Source: Spirochaetaceae bacterium
GTDB lineage: Bacteria; Spirochaetota; Spirochaetia; Treponematales; Breznakiellaceae
Direction: 5' to 3'
DNA length: 17,887 nucleotides
Assembly (NCBI GenBank): GCA_031265015.1
Contig: JAISDG010000159.1
Location: forward strand, 1 to 17,887
Below are positions 1-7,007 of this stretch, one piece after another. How positions within the stretch are numbered: the stretch's first letter is position 1; each line of letters opens with the position of its first letter. A program made the translations under genes and the position numbers. The notes beneath the pieces were generated by a model. The model saw only the letters and a program-made list of their open reading frames with translations. It was not told the DNA's origin and did no database searches.

Positions 1-1569
1 CCCGTAATCACGGGGCTTGAATATGATTCCCGCCGGGTCAAACCGGGGGATCTGTACTTTGCCCTGCCGGGACTTCACGCGGACGGCCACGCTTTTATTG
101 CCGATGCCCTTTCCCGGGGGGCCGCCGCGGTAATACACCAGGCCCCCTTGCCGGTTCAGCCTGAAAAAACCGCCGGGCCGGTGTTTATCCGGGTGGCGGA
201 TTCCCGGTTTGCCATGTCCCCGGTGGCGGCCGCTTTTTACGGATTCCCCGCGGAAAAGCTTTGTCTCGCGGGGGTCACGGGCACCGAAGGCAAAAGCACC
301 ACCGTGTACCTTATCTGGCAGCTTCTGCGGCTTGCGGGGAAAAAAGCGGGGTTCATCTCCACGGTTCAGTACAGTTCCGGCGGGGAAGCGGAGTGGAATT
401 CCGAACACCAGACAACCCCGGAAGCGGTAACCGTGCACCGGCGGCTTGCGGAGATGGCCGCCGGGGGGGCGGAATACGCGGTGATCGAAGCCAGTTCCCA
501 CGGCCTTTCAAAACGGACCAACCGGCTGGGGGATGTATCCTTTGACGCCGCGGTCATGACCAACGTGACCCACGAGCATCTGGAATTCCACGGTACCTGG
601 GAACAGTACCGGGATGACAAGGCGAATTTGTTCCGCTCCCTGGACAGGCGGGCCGGCCGGCGCGGAAAGGGCCCCGCTCCCTTTGGGGTAATCAACGCCG
701 CGGACAAAAGCGCCTCCTACTTTGCCGCGGCCACCGGACAAAAAACCCGGACCTTTTGCGCGGCCCCTCCCTGCCGGGCGGAAGGAGCCCCGGATTTACA
801 GCTTCTTTCCCTGACCAGCGGCGCCGGCGGTAACCGCTATGAGGTACAGGCCGGGAGCGCGGTCCTGGTGATAGAAGACAGACTCCCCGGCGCTTTTAAC
901 CCGGGCAATGTCCTGGCGGCCCTTTTAACCGTCTCGGGACTTACCGGAAAAACGGTGGAAGAACTGGCCCCCCTTGTCCCTTCCCTCAAGCCGGTCCGGG
1001 GCAGGATGACGCGGGTCGGCGGAGGGCCGTTTGAGGTGGTGGTGGATTATGCCCATACCCCCTCGTCCTTTGAGGCGATCTTTCCGCCCCTCCGCTCCCG
1101 GCTCGATTCCTCCGGCGGCAGAATCATCAGCCTCTTCGGTTCCGCCGGGGAGCGGGACACGAAGAAGCGGAGCGAGCAGGGAGCCATTGCCGCCGGGTAT
1201 TCGGACATTGTGATCCTGAGCGACGAGGATCCCAGAGGCGAGGAGCCCATGGCTATCCTGGAAGAAATAGCCGCGGGCATTTCCCCGGCGGATGTTCCCG
1301 CCGGGACACCGGAAGCCGGGGCCCCGCTTCCGGGGCGCTTATTCCGCCGGGAAGAAAACCTGTTCCTTATCCCGGACCGGCCCGGGGCAATACGCAAAGC
1401 CTTTTCCCTGGCCCGGCCCGGCGACCTGGTCCTCCTCCTGGGAAAGGGACACGAAAACTCAATCATCTACAAGGATCATACCATGAAGTACGACGAAATC
1501 GCCGAAGCGGAAAAAGCCCTGGCGGAGCTCTCTACAGCCGGGTCTTCCTCCGTTCCGCAAAACCGGTAA
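1..1569 (+). CDS. murE: UDP-N-acetylmuramoyl-tripeptide synthetase MurE (5'-truncated by the window)
   Basis: This is a cytoplasmic Mur ligase that adds the third stem-peptide residue to UDP-MurNAc-L-Ala-D-Glu using ATP. The frame is open from base 1, so the true start lies upstream; the first in-window start-like codon (TTG at 148) is internal. The first codons read EYDSRRVKPGDLYFALPG, the typical MurE N-terminal UDP-binding segment. The P-loop reads TGTEGKSTT (about 277-303). The central domain has HTPSSFE, and the C-terminal domain has DEDPRGEEP (1222-1248) and GKGHE (about 1441-1455). The DPR motif resembles the DNPR of meso-diaminopimelate-adding enzymes but is closer to the DDPRGED type reported for Thermotoga, which adds lysine. 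The third residue (DAP, lysine or ornithine) therefore cannot be read from the motif. The last 38 bases overlap the convergent DUF2804 gene. MurE identity is very likely. Confidence 0.95.
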   Translation, partial: PVITGLEYDSRRVKPGDLYFALPGLHADGHAFIADALSRGAAAVIHQAPLPVQPEKTAGPVFIRVADSRFAMSPVAAAFYGFPAEKLCLAGVTGTEGKSTTVYLIWQLLRLAGKKAGFISTVQYSSGGEAEWNSEHQTTPEAVTVHRRLAEMAAGGAEYAVIEASSHGLSKRTNRLGDVSFDAAVMTNVTHEHLEFHGTWEQYRDDKANLFRSLDRRAGRRGKGPAPFGVINAADKSASYFAAATGQKTRTFCAAPPCRAEGAPDLQLLSLTSGAGGNRYEVQAGSAVLVIEDRLPGAFNPGNVLAALLTVSGLTGKTVEELAPLVPSLKPVRGRMTRVGGGPFEVVVDYAHTPSSFEAIFPPLRSRLDSSGGRIISLFGSAGERDTKKRSEQGAIAAGYSDIVILSDEDPRGEEPMAILEEIAAGISPADVPAGTPEAGAPLPGRLFRREENLFLIPDRPGAIRKAFSLARPGDLVLLLGKGHENSIIYKDHTMKYDEIAEAEKALAELSTAGSSSVPQNR

Positions 1570-2566
1570 TGTTCCAGAAGGCATGGGAGCTGCCGTCGTC
1601 AAGGATGACCCTGCCGGAAAAAGTGCCGCAGACCTGCCGGCATTTAACGGAATGTAAAAAAATACTCCGCCATTCTTCCCGCTGCTGGTTGGGGGTAAAG
1701 GTCATCTCCAGCCGTTTGTCATTGCTGGTAAATTTCCATTCCTCAAGCCAGTTGGTGGGGGGAATATGAAAGGTAACCTGATCCAGTTTGTGAATCACGC
1801 CGTTCAGGAAAAAGGCGTTTTCCGTACCGGCGCTGGAATCCGCCGAACCGTAACCCACATTAAACCCCACCAGGGCGCCGCCGGCCATGCCGCAGGCCGC
1901 GGCCCAGTACCGTATATCCCTCCGGGGCCGGACTTCCCGTTTCCAGTCGTAGATGCCCCAGGCATTGTCTTTGGTAAAATAGATCTCTCCGGTTCCGAAC
2001 TGCATTACACCCTCGGTAATAAACCAGGGCGAACAGCGGAAATACCGGAAGGCGTATTTTTCCCGCCGCCAGGGCGACACGGTAACAATAGACTGGGCTG
2101 TTTCGGCGGGGGACGAAAGGACTACTTCGCCCCGGAGGTAGCGGTGGTGGCCAAAGCGGGGATAATCAACCTTGATGATCCGGGCTCCGTTTTTCATCAG
2201 GATAAAATCCAGGGCCGATTTTTTTTCCCGGACCCGGATGGAACCCGCTTCCGAACTGCGGGGCAGTTCAAACCGGCTGAAAGGCAGGAAGCCTTCAAAG
2301 TTGTGGGTGGACCGTTTGTGATCTTTGACGGAAATAATAGATATGCCCACATGGCTAAGGATGCCGCCGTTCATCACCTCAAAGACGATAAGATGGGTGG
2401 CGGAAAAAATAATATACCTGTCGGCTTCGGTTATTCTGGTTACCGGCGCCCCTCCCACATCGGGGGGATTGTATTCAAAAAGAGCCTTTCTGGCCCAGCC
2501 GAAATGAGCGGGTTTTCCCGCCGCGTCCAGCACGGGCAGAGTTTCCGTTATTTCGCAGCCGGTCAT
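1532..2566 (-). CDS. DUF2804 domain-containing protein
   Basis: This 344-residue protein matches the pattern I associate with DUF2804. It starts with ITETLPVLDAAGKPAHFGWARK, followed by FEYNP, and ends with a GTFSGRVILDDG-SHAFWNITGFAE block. I see no signal peptide or membrane segment, so it is probably cytoplasmic. The middle is rich in aromatic residues and beta-strand-like stretches, including SPWFITEG and DNAWGIYDWKR. The biochemical function of the family is not established to my knowledge. The ATG at 2566 lies 9 bases after the stop of the FecR-domain gene, so the two are probably co-transcribed; no good Shine-Dalgarno sequence precedes it, which fits translational coupling. The 3' end overlaps murE tail-to-tail by 38 bases. 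A longer open frame runs on the opposite strand across this gene, but it lacks family features and looks like a GC-driven shadow. Confidence 0.85.
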   Translation of the reverse strand: MTGCEITETLPVLDAAGKPAHFGWARKALFEYNPPDVGGAPVTRITEADRYIIFSATHLIVFEVMNGGILSHVGISIISVKDHKRSTHNFEGFLPFSRFELPRSSEAGSIRVREKKSALDFILMKNGARIIKVDYPRFGHHRYLRGEVVLSSPAETAQSIVTVSPWRREKYAFRYFRCSPWFITEGVMQFGTGEIYFTKDNAWGIYDWKREVRPRRDIRYWAAACGMAGGALVGFNVGYGSADSSAGTENAFFLNGVIHKLDQVTFHIPPTNWLEEWKFTSNDKRLEMTFTPNQQREEWRSIFLHSVKCRQVCGTFSGRVILDDGSSHAFWNITGFAERRKTRL

Positions 2567-2575
2567 CCGCGGCTC

Positions 2576-3553
2576 TTAGTCGGGGTTATAGGCGGCGGCG
2601 CCAAAGAGGAATACCGCGCCCAGGCCCAGGGGGCCGTACCCGCCATAGAAAAGACCGTCCCTGAGTTCGGGGCCGGGGTTCCCGAAAAAGCTGTATCCCT
2701 GCATGGCCGCCCCGGCGCTTACCAGCAGCAGTCCGGTAATAATATAGCCGTTCTTGATCTTCCGCGTTCCCCCTTCGGCGGAGGAAGCGGGGGGCGCGTA
2801 CACGATGGTATCCGCGGGAGTTTCTTCGGCCCGGGCCGTGGGGGCCTGGGCAAGTTCAACCGGGGGCATGCCCAGGGGAGCGGAACCGGTAAACCGGTGG
2901 GCGGTCCAGTAGGCCAGGGCTTCCTGATCCAGGGCTTTCCGTTCTATATAAGAAAAGGGAATGTGATACTCCATCCTAAGGGTTTCACCGTTTTTAATCG
3001 GCAGTTTGGAAATATCCGCGGAATCCGTCTGGGCCAGCGGCGTCAGTTCTCCCTGGCCCCCGAAACAATGGATCGTCAGTGCGGGCTGGGTTTGGCCGGG
3101 CCTGGCAACAAAATCCAGGGCAGCGTCGCTGTTCCGGAGGGAACTTTGGGAATTGCCGGAACGGATTGTCAGGTTCGGAGCGTCCGCGCCGTTAACCGCC
3201 CTGATCCTGCCGTACAGAAGCTCCAGGGAAAGATCGGCCCCCAGGCTGTTTATCAGAAGGGAGGTATTTTCCCCCAGTTTAAGCACCGTATACTCCCCGG
3301 AACCGTCGTTTTCGGGAATTATCTGGATTTCCGCCCTGCCGGAGCCGGTTTGTATCATATCCTGGGATTTCAGCACTGTTCCCTCAAAGTCGGAGGAGCC
3401 GCTTTTATAAATAGTTCTGCTTCCGCGGCTTGTCAGGACGATGTCCCCTTCGGCATGGTACAGCCGCCAGCCCGAATATTCCTGGGCGGGAACAAGGGCC
3501 GGAAAAAAGAACAAACTTGCAATCAAACAGTATTTACATACCCGTTGTGCCAT
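2576..3553 (-). CDS. secreted or membrane-anchored FecR-domain protein
   Basis: This 325-residue protein has an N-terminal signal peptide (residues 1-23, hydrophobic core CLIASLFFFPALVPA, likely cleavage before QEY). Residues about 28-175 have the FecR pattern: an EGDIVLTSRG strand, G-x-x-L-x-x-x-D-x-I-x-T-G at 59-70, an AEIQI strand, LKLGENTSLLI, and L-x-x-L-Y-G-R-I-R-A-V at 110-120. A Pro/Ala-rich linker (about 225-262) leads to two hydrophobic segments (about 267-288 and 304-323) that could form a C-terminal hairpin membrane anchor. Unlike classical FecR anti-sigma regulators, it has no N-terminal cytoplasmic segment, so sigma regulation is not implied. The ATG at 3553 has an upstream AAGGTG at good spacing. 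It heads a two-gene unit with the DUF2804 gene and diverges from murD. Confidence 0.8.
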   Translation of the reverse strand: MAQRVCKYCLIASLFFFPALVPAQEYSGWRLYHAEGDIVLTSRGSRTIYKSGSSDFEGTVLKSQDMIQTGSGRAEIQIIPENDGSGEYTVLKLGENTSLLINSLGADLSLELLYGRIRAVNGADAPNLTIRSGNSQSSLRNSDAALDFVARPGQTQPALTIHCFGGQGELTPLAQTDSADISKLPIKNGETLRMEYHIPFSYIERKALDQEALAYWTAHRFTGSAPLGMPPVELAQAPTARAEETPADTIVYAPPASSAEGGTRKIKNGYIITGLLLVSAGAAMQGYSFFGNPGPELRDGLFYGGYGPLGLGAVFLFGAAAYNPD

Positions 3554-3568
3554 GGTACACCTTATCCT

Positions 3569-3597
3569 CTGGTAGTATCATATCCTGTGATTATACT
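3569..3597 (+). promoter_or_regulatory. Possible murD-epmA promoter
   Basis: TATACT at 3592-3597 is a good -10 box. The hexamer 17 bases upstream, CTGGTA (3569-3574), matches the -35 consensus at only 3 of 6 positions. A start near 3604 would give a leader of about 24 bases to the GTG at 3628, including the strong Shine-Dalgarno sequence. The site overlaps the divergent FecR-gene promoter almost completely, so the two would compete for polymerase. Confidence 0.35.
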
Positions 3598-3611
3598 ACT
3601 ATCAATAGTAT
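3573..3611. repeat. Three-copy TAGTAT/ATACTA repeat in the divergent promoter region
   Basis: TAGTAT occurs at 3573-3578, its inverted copy ATACTA at 3593-3598, and TAGTAT again at 3606-3611. The middle copy can pair with either flanking copy, with a 14-base or a 7-base loop. The two direct copies extend to TAGTATC. They overlap the -10 and -35 candidates of both promoters, so an operator is possible. The region is AT-rich, and chance or promoter composition could also produce this. Confidence 0.4.
3577..3605 (-). promoter_or_regulatory. Predicted sigma70-type promoter of the FecR-domain gene
   Basis: Read on the minus strand, TTGATA (3605-3600) is followed after exactly 17 bases by TATGAT (3582-3577). 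Each box matches its consensus at 5 of 6 positions. Transcription would start near 3570, about 17 bases before the ATG at 3553, leaving room for the AAGGTG Shine-Dalgarno sequence. A perfect TATAAT on the same strand (3595-3590) is a competing -10 box but has no matching -35 box. Confidence 0.55.
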
Positions 3612-3612
3612 C

Positions 3613-3620
3613 GGAAGGGG
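3613..3620 (+). promoter_or_regulatory. Ribosome binding site that decides the murD start
   Basis: GGAAGGGG lies 7 bases before the GTG at 3628. It is the strongest Shine-Dalgarno sequence near the murD start and favours GTG 3628 over ATG 3646 or ATG 3682, neither of which has a comparable site. The open frame reaching back to 3430 runs into the opposite-strand FecR gene and has no support as coding sequence. Confidence 0.6.
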
Positions 3621-3627
3621 CAATCCT

Positions 3628-5157
3628 GTGGTTAAGAAAAGTAATATGGAGTGGACTTGGGCAAGTCCAAATGTCTCGGGAATGAAAGTAACGATCATGG
3701 GGCTTGGCCTTAACGGCGGAGGCCTGGAATCGGCCCGGTATCTTGCCCTGCGGGGAGCGGACTGTACCGTCACCGACCTGAAAGACGAACAGGATCTGGC
3801 GCCGTCTATTGAAAAGCTGGAATCCCTTACCGGCGTCCGGCCTTTCCGGTATGTTCTGGGCCGTCATGATATGGATGATTTTAAGAACGCCGATCTGGTG
3901 ATAAAAAATCCCGGCGTTCCCTCCGGTTCGCCCTATCTGTCCGCGGCCCGCCGGGTGGAGACGGACATCTCCCTTTTTTTGGCCGCGTCCCCCGCCAGGC
4001 TTATTGCCGTAACCGGGTCCAAGGGCAAATCCAGCACCGCCAGCGCCCTCTGCCGGGTTCTGGCGGGAATGCGGGAAAAATCCCTGCTGCGGGGAAAGGC
4101 ATTTCTGGGGGGAAACATCACCGTGTCCCCCCTGTCCTTCCTGGATGAGTTAACCCGCGACGACGATGTGGTCCTGGAGCTTTCCAGCTGGCAGCTTGGG
4201 GATCTCCGGGGACGGCTCCGTTCCGAATATGACGGAGGGGCACAGGCCGGGGAAGCTCTCCTTAAACCCAGGGCGGCGGTGCTGACCTCGATCATTGCCG
4301 ATCACCAGGACCGTTATAACGGAATGGAATCGTATGTTAATGATAAGAGGGTTGTCTACCAGGGGCAGGACAAAGAAGACGCCACCATCGCCTCCGCAGA
4401 CGACTCCTGGGGCCGGAGCTTTCTCCGGGAAAGTCCGGGCCGCCCTCTTGCCTATTCTGAACATTCCGCCGGGACAGGCCCGGCGGGATGGATCGATCCC
4501 CGGACCGGCGCAGGCATGGTCCGGCTGGCGGATGGGACCGTTGGGGAAGCGGTCCCGGTTATTCTTCAGGTGCCGGGCCGGCACCTGAAAAAAAACCTGC
4601 TGGCCGCAGCCCTGGCGCTGGCGGATCTGGGGATTCCCCTTTCCCACATCCGGGAAAGCCTGGGAACCTTTCCCGGCATTGAACACCGGCTGGAATTTTT
4701 CCGTGAGATCCGGGGAATCCGTTTTTACAACGATACCGCGGCCACCATCCCCGAAGCCGCCGCCGCGGCGGTGGAAGCCTTTACCGGCGGGGAAACGGCG
4801 GGGAGCGGCCCGGCGGACCCGCTTGTTCTGGTTACCGGCGGTCAGGACAAAAACCTTGACTTTAGCCCCCTGGTTACAGCGGCGGCCCGGGCGCGGGAAA
4901 TTATCCTGCTGGCCGGTACGGGAAGCGACAAGCTTATCCCCCAGCTTACAGCCGCGGGCCTTTCGTACCACGGTCCCTGTACTGCCATAGGGGACGCCGC
5001 GGCCGCGGCCCTGGAAGCGGCCCGCAGGCATATAGGCCGCGCCGGTCGGGCGGTGGTGGTTCTGTCGCCGGGCTGCGCCAGTTTCGGGATGTTCAAAAAC
5101 GAATTTGACCGGGGGCGGCAGTGGAAAGAGGCGGTACGGAACCTGCCCGAAAGCTAA
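3628..5157 (+). CDS. murD: UDP-N-acetylmuramoylalanine--D-glutamate ligase MurD
   Basis: This cytoplasmic Mur ligase adds D-glutamate to UDP-MurNAc-L-Ala with ATP. From GTG 3628 the product is 509 residues; ATG 3646 (503) and ATG 3682 (491) are alternatives. The N-terminal Rossmann-like segment VTIMGLGLNGGG is followed by NADLVIKNPGVP, the P-loop TGSKGKSS (129-136), LELSSWQL, and LTSIIADHQDRYNGMESYVNDK in the central domain. The C-terminal domain has GIEHRLE, FYNDTAATIPEA (from about 366), LVTGGQDKNLDFSPL and LSPGCASFGMFKNEFDRG (from about 479). The usual NDSKATN loop is NDTAATI here, so the lysine is replaced by Ala371. epmA follows after 4 bases, suggesting an operon. It is a little longer than typical MurD (about 440-460), mostly through Ala/Gly-rich loops. 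Confidence 0.93.
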   Translation: MVKKSNMEWTWASPNVSGMKVTIMGLGLNGGGLESARYLALRGADCTVTDLKDEQDLAPSIEKLESLTGVRPFRYVLGRHDMDDFKNADLVIKNPGVPSGSPYLSAARRVETDISLFLAASPARLIAVTGSKGKSSTASALCRVLAGMREKSLLRGKAFLGGNITVSPLSFLDELTRDDDVVLELSSWQLGDLRGRLRSEYDGGAQAGEALLKPRAAVLTSIIADHQDRYNGMESYVNDKRVVYQGQDKEDATIASADDSWGRSFLRESPGRPLAYSEHSAGTGPAGWIDPRTGAGMVRLADGTVGEAVPVILQVPGRHLKKNLLAAALALADLGIPLSHIRESLGTFPGIEHRLEFFREIRGIRFYNDTAATIPEAAAAAVEAFTGGETAGSGPADPLVLVTGGQDKNLDFSPLVTAAARAREIILLAGTGSDKLIPQLTAAGLSYHGPCTAIGDAAAAALEAARRHIGRAGRAVVVLSPGCASFGMFKNEFDRGRQWKEAVRNLPES

Positions 5158-5161
5158 AGCC

Positions 5162-6202
5162 ATGGATCTGGAACTCGCGTTGGAACGGGCCCGGATAATC
5201 CGGGAAACACGGGCTTTTTTTGACAACCGGGATTACCTGGAGGTGGATACCCCCCTGCTGGCCCCGGACCTGATCCCCGAAACCTGCCTGGAGGTTTTTG
5301 AAACCGCCTATGTTCCTCCCCGGGGAAGCCGGCGGCGGGAAGAAAAGCTCTGGCTTATTCCCTCCCCGGAAATCTGGATGAAAAAACTCATAGCCCGGTA
5401 CCGGGTAAGCATGTATCAGATATGTAAATGTTTCCGCAATACCGAATCCCGGGGGCGCCTGCACAGTCCTGAATTTACCATGCTGGAATACTATACCATG
5501 GACGCGGATTATCTTGATTCCCTTGCCCTTACCGAGGAATTGTTCCGCCGGCTGCTGGAGCCGGATTCAGGCAGGCCGATTTCGGCCCGGTCGGTTTCGG
5601 TCCGGCCGGGGCTGCGGCCGCCTTTTCTGCGGATAACCATGGAGGAAGCTTTTTCCCGCTGGGCGGGCTTTTCCCTTTATGAAGCCGCGGAAGCCGGAAC
5701 CATGGAAGCGGAAGCCCGGCGGCTGGGACTGAATCCCCCTTCGGGACTGGATACGGCGGCCCTCTACGACCTTATCTTTATCCACGCGGTAGAGCCGGCC
5801 CTTCCCCGGGATAAACCGGTGGTACTGCTGGATTATCCGGCCTTTGTTCCATGCCTGGCAAAAAAAAATTCCCCCGCGCTTGAACGCTGGGAACTGTATG
5901 CCGGGGGTATCGAACTGGCAAACTGTTATTCCGAAGAGACGGATCCGGAAGAGGTCCGCCGGTATTTTAAGGCGGAAACCGCGGAAAAGGAAAAAAACGC
6001 CCTGATTAAGCACGAAACTGATCCCCGGTACTGGGAAAATTTTCTTCCCCGGAAGGATGGAAGCGGCTTTCCGGCCGGTTTTCCGGCCTGTTCCGGCGTT
6101 GCCTTGGGGCTGGATCGGCTTGTCATGGCTCTGACAGGCCGGCCTTTCATAGAAGAGGTACTTTTCTTTTCTGAAAGTATGTTTTCCAGTGGAAAAACCT
6201 GA
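5162..6202 (+). CDS. epmA: Elongation factor P--(R)-beta-lysine ligase EpmA (GenX/PoxA type)
   Basis: This 346-residue protein is a stand-alone class II lysyl-tRNA synthetase-like catalytic domain with no anticodon-binding domain. Such proteins activate (R)-beta-lysine and attach it to a lysine of EF-P. Motif 2 is at 91-111 (FRNTESRGRLHSPEFTMLEYY). The substrate-binding YAGGIELANCYSEETDPEE lies near 258-276. Motif 3 is GVALGLDRLVM (312-322). Ala314 in motif 3 matches EpmA (GVALG), where true lysyl-tRNA synthetases have Gly (GLGIG). ATG 5162 is chosen because the frame upstream overlaps murD and lacks family sequence. It lies 4 bases after the murD stop without a Shine-Dalgarno sequence, so translation is probably coupled to murD. 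The usual partners, efp and epmB, are not in the window. Confidence 0.88.
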   Translation: MDLELALERARIIRETRAFFDNRDYLEVDTPLLAPDLIPETCLEVFETAYVPPRGSRRREEKLWLIPSPEIWMKKLIARYRVSMYQICKCFRNTESRGRLHSPEFTMLEYYTMDADYLDSLALTEELFRRLLEPDSGRPISARSVSVRPGLRPPFLRITMEEAFSRWAGFSLYEAAEAGTMEAEARRLGLNPPSGLDTAALYDLIFIHAVEPALPRDKPVVLLDYPAFVPCLAKKNSPALERWELYAGGIELANCYSEETDPEEVRRYFKAETAEKEKNALIKHETDPRYWENFLPRKDGSGFPAGFPACSGVALGLDRLVMALTGRPFIEEVLFFSESMFSSGKT

Positions 6203-6218
6203 GCAATATGGATATATT
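6190..6218 (+). promoter_or_regulatory. Predicted promoter for the small PilZ gene, possibly leaderless
   Basis: TGGAAA (6190-6195, 4 of 6 matches) and TATATT (6213-6218, 5 of 6) are separated by 17 bases. The ATG at 6228 follows only 9 bases after the -10 box, so the transcript would start within a few bases of the start codon. The -35 box lies inside the 3' end of epmA. Confidence 0.45.
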
Positions 6219-6227
6219 TAAAAAATC

Positions 6228-6626
6228 ATGGCACGGGATTCCAGATTTTCTACCCAGGGGCGGATTTACATGGCGGAGGTCCTTAACACCGAGGCGCTGC
6301 TCAAAAATCTTAGCTCCAGCGGACTGTGTGTTGAAAGCGAAGAATTTATGGGAATAGTACCCAAAACCCGTTATTCGATAGACATTGTTCCGGAGGAAGA
6401 ATCAAAGATCGAGCCGTTCCCGCTGGAAATAGAATCCCGCTGGGTAAAGGCAAAAAAACAGTCCTCCGAATCGGGGTTTGTCATTGTCATCCCCCCGGGG
6501 ACCGACGGGAAAGCCATGCTGGAACAGTACCTGGCCTATCTTTCCAGCCATACGGATCCCGATCAACAGGACTCTCCTGACAAAGATGATGGCGCCGAAA
6601 AAAACATTGCCGAGAAAAACACTTGA
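6228..6626 (+). CDS. Small PilZ-domain protein
   Basis: This 132-residue soluble protein consists of one PilZ-like beta-barrel (about 1-95) and a charged, acidic tail (about 108-132). The second signature, (D/N)xSxxG, is present as N27-L-S29-S-S-G32. The first, RxxxR, is degenerate: RDSR at 3-6, then R12. Binding of cyclic di-GMP is therefore plausible but not certain. The start is fixed because an in-frame TAA lies at 6219-6221, two codons upstream. No Shine-Dalgarno sequence is visible, and a -10-like box sits 9 bases away. It lies 25 bases after epmA and 37 bases before the STAS gene, whose promoter overlaps this gene's end. Confidence 0.8.
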   Translation: MARDSRFSTQGRIYMAEVLNTEALLKNLSSSGLCVESEEFMGIVPKTRYSIDIVPEEESKIEPFPLEIESRWVKAKKQSSESGFVIVIPPGTDGKAMLEQYLAYLSSHTDPDQQDSPDKDDGAEKNIAEKNT

Positions 6627-6651
6627 CAAAAAACAGAAGGCGGGGTACAGT
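6623..6651 (+). promoter_or_regulatory. Sigma70-type promoter of the STAS/kinase pair
   Basis: A perfect TTGACA (6623-6628) is followed after 17 bases by TACAGT (6646-6651, 4 of 6 matches including the key T, A and final T). The expected start near 6658 lies only about 6 bases before the ATG at 6664, and there is no Shine-Dalgarno sequence. The -35 box overlaps the stop codon of the PilZ gene. Confidence 0.6.
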
Positions 6652-6663
6652 GGGTAAACTATT

Positions 6664-7002
6664 ATGGAACTAAAGATACGGAAAAACGCAGCTATTTATA
6701 TCATAGACGTGCTGGGCGAAATGGATCTCTATAATTCCTACAAGCTCAAAGAGCTGCTTATGAAGATGATAGAGAAAAAAATCGAGCAGTTTGTTATTAA
6801 TATGGAAGATGTGGAGTATATTGATTCATCCGGTATCGGGGCGCTTATTTATATCACCTCTACCATCAAAAAAATGAACCTGAAACTGGGGATTACCAAT
6901 GTTCATGGGTCGGTAAAAAAAGTAATTGAACTGACGAAGTTATCGGGCTTCTTTCCTATCGTGCCCACTCTGGAAGAAGCAGTTAAAGCCATGGAATCAT
7001 AA
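6664..7002 (+). CDS. STAS-domain anti-sigma factor antagonist (SpoIIAA/RsbV-like)
   Basis: This 112-residue protein is a single STAS domain at the normal family length. The phospho-acceptor loop YIDSSGIGALIYI is at 52-64. By alignment with SpoIIAA, whose Ser58 is phosphorylated, the second serine (Ser56) is the likely acceptor. In partner-switching systems the unphosphorylated form binds the anti-sigma kinase and frees its target. The kinase-like gene follows 5 bases later and is almost certainly the partner. An in-frame TAA at 6655-6657 leaves ATG 6664 as the first possible start. Base composition is lower in GC than the flanking genes. No PP2C phosphatase or sigma factor is encoded nearby. 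Confidence 0.9.
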   Translation: MELKIRKNAAIYIIDVLGEMDLYNSYKLKELLMKMIEKKIEQFVINMEDVEYIDSSGIGALIYITSTIKKMNLKLGITNVHGSVKKVIELTKLSGFFPIVPTLEEAVKAMES

Positions 7003-7007
7003 AAAAT

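Noticed and set aside
148..150. TTG at 148 as the murE start
   Set aside because: The frame upstream to base 1 encodes a conserved MurE N-terminal segment, so this codon is internal.
3430..3627. Extended murD start at 3430
   Set aside because: The extra 66 residues are antisense to the FecR-gene signal peptide region and cross the promoter region; the strong ribosome site points to GTG 3628.
1766..3685. A 639-codon open frame on the plus strand
   Set aside because: It runs antisense to the DUF2804 and FecR-domain genes, both of which have recognisable family patterns. Its own translation is Gly/Pro/Arg-rich with no domain. High-GC codon use leaves such frames open.
4150..5226. A 358-codon open frame on the minus strand
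   Set aside because: It is antisense to murD, which carries all Mur ligase motifs; its translation is low-complexity and basic, without motifs.
6208..6360. A roughly 50-codon open frame starting at ATG 6208
   Set aside because: It lies in another frame of the PilZ gene, has no ribosome site and its translation shows no features.
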